Positions 37,285 to 46,192 of a stretch of DNA of 64,000 nucleotides are shown piece after piece. The stretch is from assembly GCA_041941305.1 (NCBI GenBank), contig JBGTQJ010000052.1, positions 1 through 64,000 of the forward strand, given 5' to 3'. This DNA comes from JANSWP01 sp041941305. Lineage in GTDB: Bacteria > Bacteroidota > Bacteroidia > Chitinophagales > Saprospiraceae. The translations under genes were made by a program, and so were the position numbers. Within the stretch, counting starts at the first letter, position 1. Each line of letters starts with the position of its first letter. The notes beneath the pieces were generated by a model. It worked only from the letters and a program-made list of their open reading frames with translations, ran no database searches and had not been told where the DNA came from.

Positions 37285-39783
37285 TCACTCCAATAAAAAC
37301 CTTAGTTTCCAGAAATTCAATTTCCCAGTGTCCCAGGCTGCATGGTCAACAACCCTCAATTTCCAGGCTCCTCTGATAGATTTTCCACGCAAATCTGATA
37401 AAACAGCTGTGTTTTCTATAGCATAAGTTTTTATGATATTGTCTTGTGATCCCCCAATGCGGTTGTGCAACAAGAAACTATTATTTCGAGGAGAGATTAA
37501 TTCAACTTTCAAATCACCAATGTAAGTATGAGTGATGTCTATGGAAACTTCTATTCCTTTAATCCGACCAGATTTACTCACATTTAAAGTTCTTTCTATT
37601 CCCCCCACAGCATTGTCTGGAATTCCGGTACCTGGATTTTCTTCAACACTCACTTCCTTGATAGTTGGCACCCCCAATTCCAGGTTCCAGCTATTCAATA
37701 TGCCGGTATCCAGATGAGCCTTGTCTTGAACGGTTAGTTTCCAATCTCCCTTGACCAAATCGCCTTGAAGTAAGGCGAGCTCTGGAGCGTTGGTCACATC
37801 AAAAGTTTTTTTGATGTTGTCCGTTGAAGCGCCATTCCGATTGTGTATCCTGGCTTCCCTGCCAGAAGGGGAAATTATCTTGATTACCAAATCACCAATA
37901 TAAGTGTGTGTGATATCTACCCCCACTTTGATGGTTTGCAGGATTCCTTCATCCGGGCAGTTTATCACATCAGTTACCGCCGGACCATCCCAATCGGGAA
38001 TGGCAAGTTCTGGAGCAGATGATTTTTTAAAAACTACGGTATCCTGATCTTCTCTGCTGGCAATGGCTGCCCTTACTGCTGCCGCAGCATCCACATTGCC
38101 ATGTCCAAACCAGGGGCTCCAGGATCCATCAGCCAATCCAAGATCCTGAAAAGAACCATTATCAAATGGAGTTACGGGTGATATATCCCAGGAGGTATTG
38201 GAATTATAAGTAGCAGCAGGTGTACGAGGATAACCGCCAAATCTCAAATCCTTGGAGGCTGTTTGTTTCAAAATGGAAATGACTTCCGCCGCAGTTAATT
38301 CCGCATTTGCAGAAATCACCAATGCCGCTACCCCAGCAACTAATGGAGTAGCACTTGATGTACCTCCAAATGTGCGGGTCACTCCGGAGCCATTTCCAGT
38401 TGCTGTTTCAATACCCAAACCATCCACTTCCATTCTGTGGTAGGTATGGCTATTGCTGGATGCTGCACAAAGGCTGATACCCGTCCCATAATTGGAATAA
38501 TGACTCCTCTTTGCATCACTTGCCAAAGCGGCAATGTGCATGACACCTGGAAGATCTACCAAATTGTGCCGAAAAGACTTGGAAGTTCTAACCCCAACCC
38601 ATTGCCAGGAGCCATCAAAGCGTTGAGACCATCCCATGGTGTAAGGAATATTTAAAGTAGAATTATGTTCAATCGGGCAATTGTCATTTCCAGCTGCCCA
38701 TAGAAATACGATGCCTTTGCCCCTACGACCACCAGTGCTGGATAAAGTCCTGATTTTATCTATAACCTCATCTTCCCAAATACTGGTTGGAGAACTCCCC
38801 CAGGAATTGGAAATAATGTCCACCTTATCATCCAGAAAATTTAGGGCAGTAATGAGTTTGGAATCACTGATAAACAAACTCGGACCATCGGATTCCCATT
38901 TGATTGGCGCCAGACGACAATCAGGTGCTGCACCCACGGTCTTCACAGCATCCACCTCGCCTGCAATCACCCCAGCACAGGAGGTTCCATGATTGGAGCC
39001 TCTTTCATACATCCGATTGCCATCCGCTTCAATATCTGCATTGGATATCAGTCTTTCCCCTCTGAAATAACCCCAGGCGGCAAATTTATTGGCAGAATTG
39101 AAATCATCGTGATCCAATCTGCAACCGTCGTCCGTCACCCCAATCACGACCTCTGAGTTTCCATAATTGCCTAATACGTCCCAGGCAGTCTCGCAATGAG
39201 AAGAGGAACGATCGTCCAATTCCCGATGATTTCTTCGGGTGTGTAAATGCCATTGATTTAGGTAAGAGGTATCAGTAGGAACCAGGGTTTGATATTTTTG
39301 AATGATCCTGTTCAAATCATGGCCTGCATTCTTGACAAGTGCTTCCTCTTCAGTTAGCTTAACTACCAGTTTAACCGGATTTATTCCTGTATAATCAGTC
39401 AACTGAACCAAAAAATCTTTCGGTGAATATTGAGCCTTTAGCAGCAGGCTGTAATTTGCCAAAAACTCATTTAGTGTATTTTTTTTTGGTTCCTTTTTAA
39501 AGCGAACAAAAATTCTGTCTGTTATCAAAAAAGCATCTCCTGTTTCCTGAAGATGATAGGCATGATGGGTAGGTGCCATCCCCCTTCCTGCAGTCATGGA
39601 AGATTCCAGTTGAGCTTCGGAAACCGTAATTCTGGTTGAGGCGGAAGACACTTGTTCCATTTCACTCCAGCCTGTCTCCAGGAGATTTTCTGGCAATTGA
39701 CGAATGACAAATTGATGTGGCTTTTTTTCCAATTTCACTTTTTGTCCACAGCGGTACGTATAGGATCCATTTTTTGAGGTCAT
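37285..39783 (-). CDS. Subtilisin-like protease with two proprotein-convertase P-domains and no signal peptide
   Basis: 832 residues. The S8 triad is Asp218 (GVTDDGC), His265 (SNHGTSCAG) and Ser476 (GGTSSATP). Two P-domains follow: about residues 590-700 (CPDEGILQTIKVGVDITHTYIGDLVIKIISPSG) and 720-832 (IKGIEVSIDITHTYIGDLKVELISP). They repeat the HTYIGDL core and both end near WKL. The N-terminal 190 residues begin TSKNGSYTYRCGQKVKLEKKPHQF and form a family-like pro-region without any hydrophobic leader or lipobox. No T9SS domain is present either. The protein is therefore predicted cytosolic, or uses an unrecognised export route. That is unusual for a P-domain protease. Confidence 0.9.
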   Translation of the reverse strand: MTSKNGSYTYRCGQKVKLEKKPHQFVIRQLPENLLETGWSEMEQVSSASTRITVSEAQLESSMTAGRGMAPTHHAYHLQETGDAFLITDRIFVRFKKEPKKNTLNEFLANYSLLLKAQYSPKDFLVQLTDYTGINPVKLVVKLTEEEALVKNAGHDLNRIIQKYQTLVPTDTSYLNQWHLHTRRNHRELDDRSSSHCETAWDVLGNYGNSEVVIGVTDDGCRLDHDDFNSANKFAAWGYFRGERLISNADIEADGNRMYERGSNHGTSCAGVIAGEVDAVKTVGAAPDCRLAPIKWESDGPSLFISDSKLITALNFLDDKVDIISNSWGSSPTSIWEDEVIDKIRTLSSTGGRRGKGIVFLWAAGNDNCPIEHNSTLNIPYTMGWSQRFDGSWQWVGVRTSKSFRHNLVDLPGVMHIAALASDAKRSHYSNYGTGISLCAASSNSHTYHRMEVDGLGIETATGNGSGVTRTFGGTSSATPLVAGVAALVISANAELTAAEVISILKQTASKDLRFGGYPRTPAATYNSNTSWDISPVTPFDNGSFQDLGLADGSWSPWFGHGNVDAAAAVRAAIASREDQDTVVFKKSSAPELAIPDWDGPAVTDVINCPDEGILQTIKVGVDITHTYIGDLVIKIISPSGREARIHNRNGASTDNIKKTFDVTNAPELALLQGDLVKGDWKLTVQDKAHLDTGILNSWNLELGVPTIKEVSVEENPGTGIPDNAVGGIERTLNVSKSGRIKGIEVSIDITHTYIGDLKVELISPRNNSFLLHNRIGGSQDNIIKTYAIENTAVLSDLRGKSIRGAWKLRVVDHAAWDTGKLNFWKLRFLLE

Positions 39784-39923
39784 ATTGAATTATTTTTAGT
39801 GATTCAATGATTAATCACTGTTTTTTGCTTTTTGTTAGTGTTTTTGTATGCCTTTTTTCAAATTTGAAAATATGCTGTACATTCAAGGGTTTATATCTCT
39901 TTTTTACACAAATCTTTTTTCAC

Positions 39924-40811
39924 ATGCCCAGATATCTTGCATTGTTATCTTTTTTTTCACTTTTCGCATGCCATACATCCCCAAATCTTGAAAAAACAAA
40001 AACGGAAATCCTTGCCTTGCACGAACAAGAACGCAGCTTCCATTTTGAAAAAAAAGCTGCCGAATTTGCTGCAACATTATCAGAAAATGCCCTGATGATT
40101 AACAAAGGCAGGGTGAATACTGCTTCTCAGGAAGAAAATCAAAAACGCTTCGAAAGCTACTTCAATAGTGTAGAATTTTTGGAATGGGACGACATGACAG
40201 CTCCAATTGTACGTCTTTCTGATGACGGCAGTATGGCTTATGTTGTTGTAGAGAAAAAGGTAACAATTCAGGTAATCCAGGAAGCTGACACGATTCAAAA
40301 TTCAACTCAATTTGCCTGGGTTTCGATATATGAGAAAGACAATGGAAACTGGAAAATTACTTGTAATGCTTCTACCAATCAGGAACCCGCTGGCACACAT
40401 TCCAAAGTAGCGGGAGACCTGAATAAATCAGAGATGGAAGTCTTTCGTTCTTTAGAACAATTCAGCCAAGCCTACCGCGATGCAGATGTTGAGACGCTAG
40501 CCGGAATGCTCACAGATCAATACATCCATAGCAATAGTGGAGGCTCCGTTATTCGAAAGGATGCTTGGTTAAACTGGATTTCCTCCAGAAAGAAACTGAT
40601 AGATTCTGGTGATTTGAATTATGCTGAATATTACAATGAAGATGTGGTTATTGAGACCTATGGAGATGCAGCCTCTGTGCATGGCGTAAATATTTCAATA
40701 GGCACTGAAAACGAGGAACCATTTGAAAAAAAAATTGCCTTTACACACACCTGGGTGAAGGAAAATGGGGCATGGAAAAGGGCTTCTTTTCACGATACCA
40801 AAATAGATTAA
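39924..40811 (+). CDS. Lipoprotein with two SnoaL/DUF4440-like domains
   Basis: About 295 residues from the ATG at 39924, chosen because MPRYLALLSFFSLFACH is a standard lipoprotein leader; the longer open frame upstream carries no family features. Residues about 22-145 (EILALHEQERSFHFEKKAAEFAATLSENALMINKG ... VSIYEKDNGNWKI) and about 175-295 (EQFSQAYRDADVETLAGMLTDQYIHSNSGG ... HTWVKENGAWKRASFHDTKID) are two NTF2-fold DUF4440 domains. These are ligand-binding or ketosteroid-isomerase-like folds; no activity can be assigned. Divergent from the leaderless subtilisin. Confidence 0.82.
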   Translation: MPRYLALLSFFSLFACHTSPNLEKTKTEILALHEQERSFHFEKKAAEFAATLSENALMINKGRVNTASQEENQKRFESYFNSVEFLEWDDMTAPIVRLSDDGSMAYVVVEKKVTIQVIQEADTIQNSTQFAWVSIYEKDNGNWKITCNASTNQEPAGTHSKVAGDLNKSEMEVFRSLEQFSQAYRDADVETLAGMLTDQYIHSNSGGSVIRKDAWLNWISSRKKLIDSGDLNYAEYYNEDVVIETYGDAASVHGVNISIGTENEEPFEKKIAFTHTWVKENGAWKRASFHDTKID

Positions 40812-40956
40812 AAAGTACCACGGCTCTCCAGAGCATTGAACCCCGATTCAGTTTCACAGCCCTCTGTATTCATTTAGCGTCGAAAACTCAATCTCCTTGC
40901 GCCCCCAGCCTCTGAAGGGTTGATTGGTTCTAAAAATATGCTCTTGGAATTTTTTC

Positions 40957-41023
40957 AAGTTCAAGTTCAAGACCAAGTTCAAGTTCAATTCTTGCGCTTG
41001 AACTTGGTCTTGAACTTGAACTT
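40957..41023. terminator. 27-bp-arm hairpin of AAGTTC units between convergent genes
   Basis: 40957-40983 and 40997-41023 are exact complements around 13 nt. The arms are built from AAGTTC-like hexamers. The first 32 bp (40957-40988) recur exactly at 63250-63281. It lies 11 bp from the amylase stop codon. Terminator function is inferred from position. Confidence 0.75.
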
Positions 41024-41034
41024 TCAACGGTACT

Positions 41035-42780
41035 TTATTGGCGAATCAATACTTTATACTCCCAGGCTTGCAAGTCCATTTTTGTAGTTTCTGATAATTC
41101 TAGTGCATCACCAGAAAAATGTTCACGGTATTTTCCTGCCATTTGATCGCTTTTCAAAGTTACCGACCTTCGCTCCCCTGAAAGGTTGATAATTGAAAGG
41201 ATCTGACTATTACCCTTTTCCCTACTAAACGCCACGACCTTATTGGCATGATCATTTTCAATCCTTTCAATCCATCCACCTGCATTGCCATTCCAAAGTG
41301 CTGGATTTTCGGCTTTTAATTCATTCAGTTTGGTGTAAAAAGGAATCAATGATTCATCTGACCAATCAATTTCATCCTTTTCAAAAAATTCCAGCCGCTT
41401 GTTCAAACCCGCCTCTTGCCCGGAATAAATGAGCGGAATGCCTGGAATGGTAAAAGTCAATACAGCAAAGGCTTTATGTCCTTCACCCAATCGTTCATAC
41501 ACAGTACCTGCCCAGCTATTCTCGTCGTGGTTGGTGATGAATTGCATGGGATAAGCACCCTTGGGGAAATTGTGTTTTACGCCTTCGAAGTAATCAAATA
41601 TTGCATTTACACTTTCATGCCCCTTGGCAATTTCATTCATCACATGATGCAAGTGCCATCCATAATTGGCATTGAAAGCCTTATTCAACAACCAAAGCTG
41701 ATCTGCATTTTCAGCCACCATCCAGACTGGTTTGATTTTGTCAATTTTAGCACGGGTGTCTTCCCAAAAATCCGAAGGTACTTCACCAGCAACATCACAA
41801 CGAAAGCCATCAAGACCTACATCTTTAACCCAAAAAATCATGGCTTCTGCCATCGCCTTTCGCAAATAATAATTGTCAAAATTGAGATCTGCAACATCAG
41901 ACCAATCGAAAGGCGCCACCATTTCTCCATTATCATCCCGCGTATACCAGTTAGGGTGATTTTCGGCCCAGGCATTGTCCCAGGCTGAATGATTGGCAAC
42001 CCAATCCAGGATCACCTTGAAACCCATCCCATGTGCTTTATTGACGAGTGTTTTGAAATCTTCCATTGTCCCAAACTCAGGATTGATGGCAGTATAGTCT
42101 TTAATGGAATAATAGGAACCCAAAGTTCCTTTTCGCTTTTTCACTCCAATGGGTTGAATGGGCATGAACCACAAAATATCGATGCCCATATTACGCAAAC
42201 GAGGAAGGTGCTCTGAAAAAGCATCGAAGGTTCCCTCCTTTGTATATTGTCGTACATTGACCTCATAAACGGAAGCATACTTTGCCCACTCTGGTTCTAT
42301 GGCTTCACTATAGGTAAAAATTTTAGGTGGTTTTTTAAAATTGGGCTTTTTAAAAAAGTGGAAGATATCCTTTCCTCCTTTTTCCTTCCCCACTTTGCTG
42401 CCATCTTCATTTCGGAACACAAAAGCCAATGCCACAACATTACCACCGGTAGTTGGAATACCGTATAAATCTGCAATTTTGAATTTCAATTGATAGGTAT
42501 TGTTGCCAACCCTATCCAGTTTCAGCTTATCCTGGTTGGCGCCCCAGTCTGCCACCACCTTTTTCCAATCTCCCCCATGTGTGCTTTGATTCGTAATCAA
42601 TCCAGTGTGGGCATAAATATCGCATTCGCAATTGACGAGGCCTTTGTTGCCTTCATCGGCATGAAAGGTCAAAATCGTTTCTTCATTGAAACCAGGTTTT
42701 TCGGGAGATAGAGTAATTAATTGTGCATTTACCATAATCGTCGCTAGTGTAAAAAACAGGAAAAGGTTTAATCTTTTCAT
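41035..42780 (-). CDS. Exported GH13 alpha-amylase family glycoside hydrolase
   Basis: 581 residues. The signal peptide ends near MVNAQ. Residues 25-150 are an immunoglobulin-like starch-binding or E-set module (ILTFHADEGNKGLVNCECDIYAHTG). The GH13 barrel shows the four conserved regions: DWVANHS, GLDGFRCDVA with the nucleophile Asp329, WMVAENAD with acid/base Glu357, and ITNHDENS with transition-state stabiliser Asp419. A C-terminal beta-domain follows. It should hydrolyse alpha-1,4-glucans in the periplasm. No sus genes are adjacent, so it appears to be an isolated enzyme. Its upstream gap is shared with the divergent SnoaL lipoprotein at 42925. Confidence 0.94.
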   Translation of the reverse strand: MKRLNLFLFFTLATIMVNAQLITLSPEKPGFNEETILTFHADEGNKGLVNCECDIYAHTGLITNQSTHGGDWKKVVADWGANQDKLKLDRVGNNTYQLKFKIADLYGIPTTGGNVVALAFVFRNEDGSKVGKEKGGKDIFHFFKKPNFKKPPKIFTYSEAIEPEWAKYASVYEVNVRQYTKEGTFDAFSEHLPRLRNMGIDILWFMPIQPIGVKKRKGTLGSYYSIKDYTAINPEFGTMEDFKTLVNKAHGMGFKVILDWVANHSAWDNAWAENHPNWYTRDDNGEMVAPFDWSDVADLNFDNYYLRKAMAEAMIFWVKDVGLDGFRCDVAGEVPSDFWEDTRAKIDKIKPVWMVAENADQLWLLNKAFNANYGWHLHHVMNEIAKGHESVNAIFDYFEGVKHNFPKGAYPMQFITNHDENSWAGTVYERLGEGHKAFAVLTFTIPGIPLIYSGQEAGLNKRLEFFEKDEIDWSDESLIPFYTKLNELKAENPALWNGNAGGWIERIENDHANKVVAFSREKGNSQILSIINLSGERRSVTLKSDQMAGKYREHFSGDALELSETTKMDLQAWEYKVLIRQ

Positions 42781-42924
42781 AGTTAAAAGAAATAGTCAAA
42801 AGTTTTCAAATGATGAAAGGTAAAAAGCGGCACAAGAAAATACTTGTTTTATAATTTTCAAAATGTTTGGAGAAGGACTTAATTTCACTGTTTTTAATCC
42901 TATTTATTAACAATTTGATTATCA

Positions 42925-43407
42925 ATGAAATACCTCACGATTATCCTATCCTTTTTTTCTTTCCTGGCTTGCCAAACAGAAAACCCTCCAACTCAGGCAA
43001 ATCCTGATGAAGTCACCTTCCGACAACTCAACAAAGCCTACCTCCAAAATTGGCTTGAGAGTGATGAGGCAGGTGTGCTCGCTCTTTTTGAAGCTGATGC
43101 CCGCATCTCACCGAGTAGCCTTTGCCCAATAGATAGTATTGACAATTTAAAAGCCTTTTGGTTCCCGAATGATGGCTCAAAAACTACCATTCACCGTTTC
43201 GAGGCAGAGGAGTTGGCTTTAAAAGTCTTGGACACCCTAGGCTATTCCACCCAAAAAACCTATTTGGAATGGTCCTACGAATTGGGCGAAACCAAAATGG
43301 GGCGCAAACAGGAGGGCATCGAAACCACCATTTTCAGGAAACAGGCTGATGGCAGTTGGAAAATCTGGAGAAAGATGTGGCAGGATGTGAAAATTTCAGA
43401 AAGATGA
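42925..43407 (+). CDS. SnoaL/DUF4440-like lipoprotein
   Basis: 160 residues: lipoprotein leader (LSFFSFLACQT, Cys about 16) and one NTF2-like domain (RQLNKAYLQNWLESDEAGVLALFEADARISPSSLCPIDSIDNLKAFW ... FRKQADGSWKIWRKMWQDVKI). It is similar in plan to the second half of the fusion protein at 36332 and to the double-domain lipoprotein at 39924, suggesting a small expanded group. Function unknown. A GATGACG/CGTCATC hairpin overlaps its stop codon (43403-43440). Confidence 0.8.
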   Translation: MKYLTIILSFFSFLACQTENPPTQANPDEVTFRQLNKAYLQNWLESDEAGVLALFEADARISPSSLCPIDSIDNLKAFWFPNDGSKTTIHRFEAEELALKVLDTLGYSTQKTYLEWSYELGETKMGRKQEGIETTIFRKQADGSWKIWRKMWQDVKISER

Positions 43408-43539
43408 CGACCGCATCGCACCAAAGCGCTCGCCGTCATCATCTGTTATTTTTCAAGGCAGCTTTTAAGAATTATTGATGTCATTTTTAATAAATCAAAA
43501 AACATTAAGATTTACGGCATTGAAGATTTTGCCGTTAAT

Positions 43540-43693
43540 AAATTCAATTAGAGCTGAGCAATGAGAGTACCCATGTTTGAGCCCGACATAGGAGGGTGAG
43601 TTTGGGTACGAGCGGGAAAGCAATTGAATTTTAGGCAAAATATTCCAAGCCAAGATTTTTTTGCTTCTTTTTTTATCAACTGAAAAAAAGAAG
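43540..43693. repeat. Fold-back intergenic repeat and adjacent hairpin
   Basis: AAATTCAATT (43540) pairs with AATTGAATTT (43622-43631), and GTACCCA (43567) with TGGGTAC (43603-43609), giving a 92-bp fold-back. It is followed by an 11-bp hairpin, CTTCTTTTTTT (43664-43674) with AAAAAAAGAAG (43683-43693). The whole lies in the 316-bp gap before the permease gene. It has the look of a dispersed Bacteroidota repeat; copy number in the genome could not be checked. Confidence 0.6.
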
Positions 43694-43723
43694 TCATTCT
43701 TATCACCTGACAACATCAAAACA

Positions 43724-46189
43724 ATGCTAAAGAACTACATTCTTATCGCTATCCGTTCCCTGCTCAAACACAAAGGATTTTCCTTACTCAACATCGTCGG
43801 TCTCGCCATAGGTATGGCAGTTTTCCTGCTCATTGCCCAGTACGTCAAATTTGAGCGCAGCTATGAGTCTTTCCTTCCAGAGGCTGACAACATCTATCGC
43901 CTGGCACTCGAACGTTATCAAAATGGCGAACTCATCATCGCCACAGCAGAAAATGTGCCTGGCGCCGGGCCTGCCCTGCAAAGTGAATTTCCAGAGGTGG
44001 AGAGTTATGCCCGCTTGTACAATATGGGCTACAAAAACAATTTGATCATCACCAATGAACAAGCCCAACCAGAACCCATTGCTTTCAAGCATCGCCGTTT
44101 TTTGTATGCCGATTCTTCCTTTTTGGCTTTGATGGGTTATGAAATGTTGCAAGGAGATGCCGCCTCGGCTTTGGCAGAGCCCAATCAGGCAGTGATATCT
44201 GAGGAGTATGCCAGGAAGTATTTCGGAAATGAAGATCCAATGGGCAAAGCCTTGAGATTGCAGGATGATGATTATAACGACGAAGTGGCTCAGGTTTCCG
44301 GTGTCTTCAAAACCTTGCCTCTCAATACGCACTTGAAATTTGATGTATTGTATTCTTATAAGACGCTGATTGGACGGGGTGAGTGGGCTCCGGAGCGATA
44401 CCATACAACCTGGGGTAGAAACGACATGTACACTTTTGTAAAACTTAAACCGGGAAGTGATCCAACGGAATTGGAAGCCAAGTTTCCGGCAATTGTGGAA
44501 AAATACAGCCCTGAACTGGCAGAAAACAATCGAAAGGATGTATTGTCGCTACAACCGCTTAGAGATATTCACCTGACTTCTGACCTGGCAGAGGAACCAG
44601 AACCCAATGGCGACGAACGAATTGTTTTCTTTATGTCATTGATCGGTTTCCTTGTCCTGATTATTGCCTGGATCAATTATGTCAACCTCTCTACCGCCAG
44701 AGCGATGGAACGCGCCAGGGAAGTAGGAGTCAGAAAAGTCTCTGGAGCCTTGAAAAGTCAATTGGTCAATCAGTTCCTCATTGAATCTGGTTTGGTCAAT
44801 TTCACTTCTATTTTACTCGCTTTTGGATTGACTGTGATGGCATTGCCCTGGTTCAACCAATTGACTGGACTAGATTTTACCATTTCCAATCTGGTGGCAC
44901 CCTGGTCTTTAGCCTTGCTGTTGGGTATTTGGCTTGTTGGGACTTTCCTTTCTGGTTTGTATCCTGCCTGGGTACTGTCTTCTTTCCGTCCAGTGACGGT
45001 TTTAAAAGGTCAGTTTAAAAATACCAGTAGTGGTTTATTACTGCGAAAAGGACTTGTGGTTTTGCAATTTGCCGCCTCCGTTGCACTTATTGCTGGCACC
45101 TTCATTATCTATCGCCAACTCGATTTCATGCTGAATCGGGATATTGGAATGAACATCGATCAAGTAATGGTAGTTGAACGTCCCGGCATCTCTCCACGCG
45201 ACCGTCAAGCCAGAAATTCAGCAATAGACGTTTTTAGAGCTGAATTAGCTAAAAACCCGGATATACAAGGAGTTGCAGCGTCCGTCACCATACCTGGAAA
45301 ACAAAGAGAGTACAAAGCAACTGCTCATCAATACGGAGGAACCGAAGATAATGCAGTCACCCTGCGGTTCAATAGTATGGATTATAACTTCATGGATGTC
45401 TTTGAAATGGAACTATTGGCAGGACGTGAATTCTCCGAAGAATTTCCAAGTGATATGGATACCAGTGTGCTCATTACAGAAAGTGCGGCAAGACGGCTCG
45501 GTTTTGAAAAGAATGAGGATGCTTTGGGGCAAACCATTGCCATACCTATGTTTCGTTGGAATCCAATAGTTGTAGGAGTGGTCAATGACTACCACCAGGT
45601 TTCCTTGAAAAAAGCAGTCGACCCTACCATTTTCTATTGTTCTCCCTATTCTGCCGAGTTCTATTCCATGAAGGTAAAAACGCAGAACCTGCCACAGGTT
45701 GTCGAGCATGCCCGACAGGCCTGGAAAACGGCTTTCCCGGGAAATCCATTCGACTTTTTCTTTCTGGATGATTATTTCAATGTGCAATACAATAATGAAC
45801 AACGTTTTGGGAAGCTGGCAACCGTATTTGCTTTACTTGCCATTTTGGTCGGTTGTTTAGGTTTGTTTGGCTTGTCCGGGTATTCCATTGCACAGCGTAC
45901 AAAAGAAATCGGCATCCGGAAAGTTTTGGGTGCCACCACTCCAGGTTTGGTCACATTGCTTTCCAAAGATGTATTAAAGCCAGTTGCCATAGCGATTCTA
46001 TTTGCTGCACCGATTGCCTGGTGGGCAATGGAAAATTGGCTACAGGACTTTGCCCACCGGATTGAAATTCAATGGTGGATATTTTTAGCTGCAGGTCTGA
46101 TTGCTGTTTTTGTAGCTTTCGTGACGGTAGGCTTTCAGGGGGTCAGGGCTGCTTTAGCAAATCCTGTGGAGAGCCTGAGAAGTGAGTGA
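43724..46189 (+). CDS. ABC transporter permease, MacB/FtsX-like
   Basis: About 821 residues from the ATG at 43724 (MLKNYILIAIRSLLKHKGFSLLNIVGLAIGMA), the usual beginning of this family in Bacteroidota; the open frame upstream of it is not conserved-looking. Two MacB periplasmic core domains alternate with FtsX membrane blocks (INYVNLSTARAMERAREVGVRKVSGALKSQLVNQFLIES near residue 345, and LFGLSGYSIAQRTKEIGIRKVLGATTPGLVTLLSKD near 725). Eight helices are expected. The paired ATPase is not adjacent. Related permeases are often found as stand-alone paralogues, with roles in lipoprotein or peptide export or stress signalling. It ends 3 bp from the stop of pyrC on the other strand. Confidence 0.92.
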   Translation: MLKNYILIAIRSLLKHKGFSLLNIVGLAIGMAVFLLIAQYVKFERSYESFLPEADNIYRLALERYQNGELIIATAENVPGAGPALQSEFPEVESYARLYNMGYKNNLIITNEQAQPEPIAFKHRRFLYADSSFLALMGYEMLQGDAASALAEPNQAVISEEYARKYFGNEDPMGKALRLQDDDYNDEVAQVSGVFKTLPLNTHLKFDVLYSYKTLIGRGEWAPERYHTTWGRNDMYTFVKLKPGSDPTELEAKFPAIVEKYSPELAENNRKDVLSLQPLRDIHLTSDLAEEPEPNGDERIVFFMSLIGFLVLIIAWINYVNLSTARAMERAREVGVRKVSGALKSQLVNQFLIESGLVNFTSILLAFGLTVMALPWFNQLTGLDFTISNLVAPWSLALLLGIWLVGTFLSGLYPAWVLSSFRPVTVLKGQFKNTSSGLLLRKGLVVLQFAASVALIAGTFIIYRQLDFMLNRDIGMNIDQVMVVERPGISPRDRQARNSAIDVFRAELAKNPDIQGVAASVTIPGKQREYKATAHQYGGTEDNAVTLRFNSMDYNFMDVFEMELLAGREFSEEFPSDMDTSVLITESAARRLGFEKNEDALGQTIAIPMFRWNPIVVGVVNDYHQVSLKKAVDPTIFYCSPYSAEFYSMKVKTQNLPQVVEHARQAWKTAFPGNPFDFFFLDDYFNVQYNNEQRFGKLATVFALLAILVGCLGLFGLSGYSIAQRTKEIGIRKVLGATTPGLVTLLSKDVLKPVAIAILFAAPIAWWAMENWLQDFAHRIEIQWWIFLAAGLIAVFVAFVTVGFQGVRAALANPVESLRSE

Positions 46190-46192
46190 TAA

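Noticed and set aside
43784..44404. Antisense open frame of about 200 codons in the ABC permease gene
   Set aside because: Fully inside a conserved gene and without family features.
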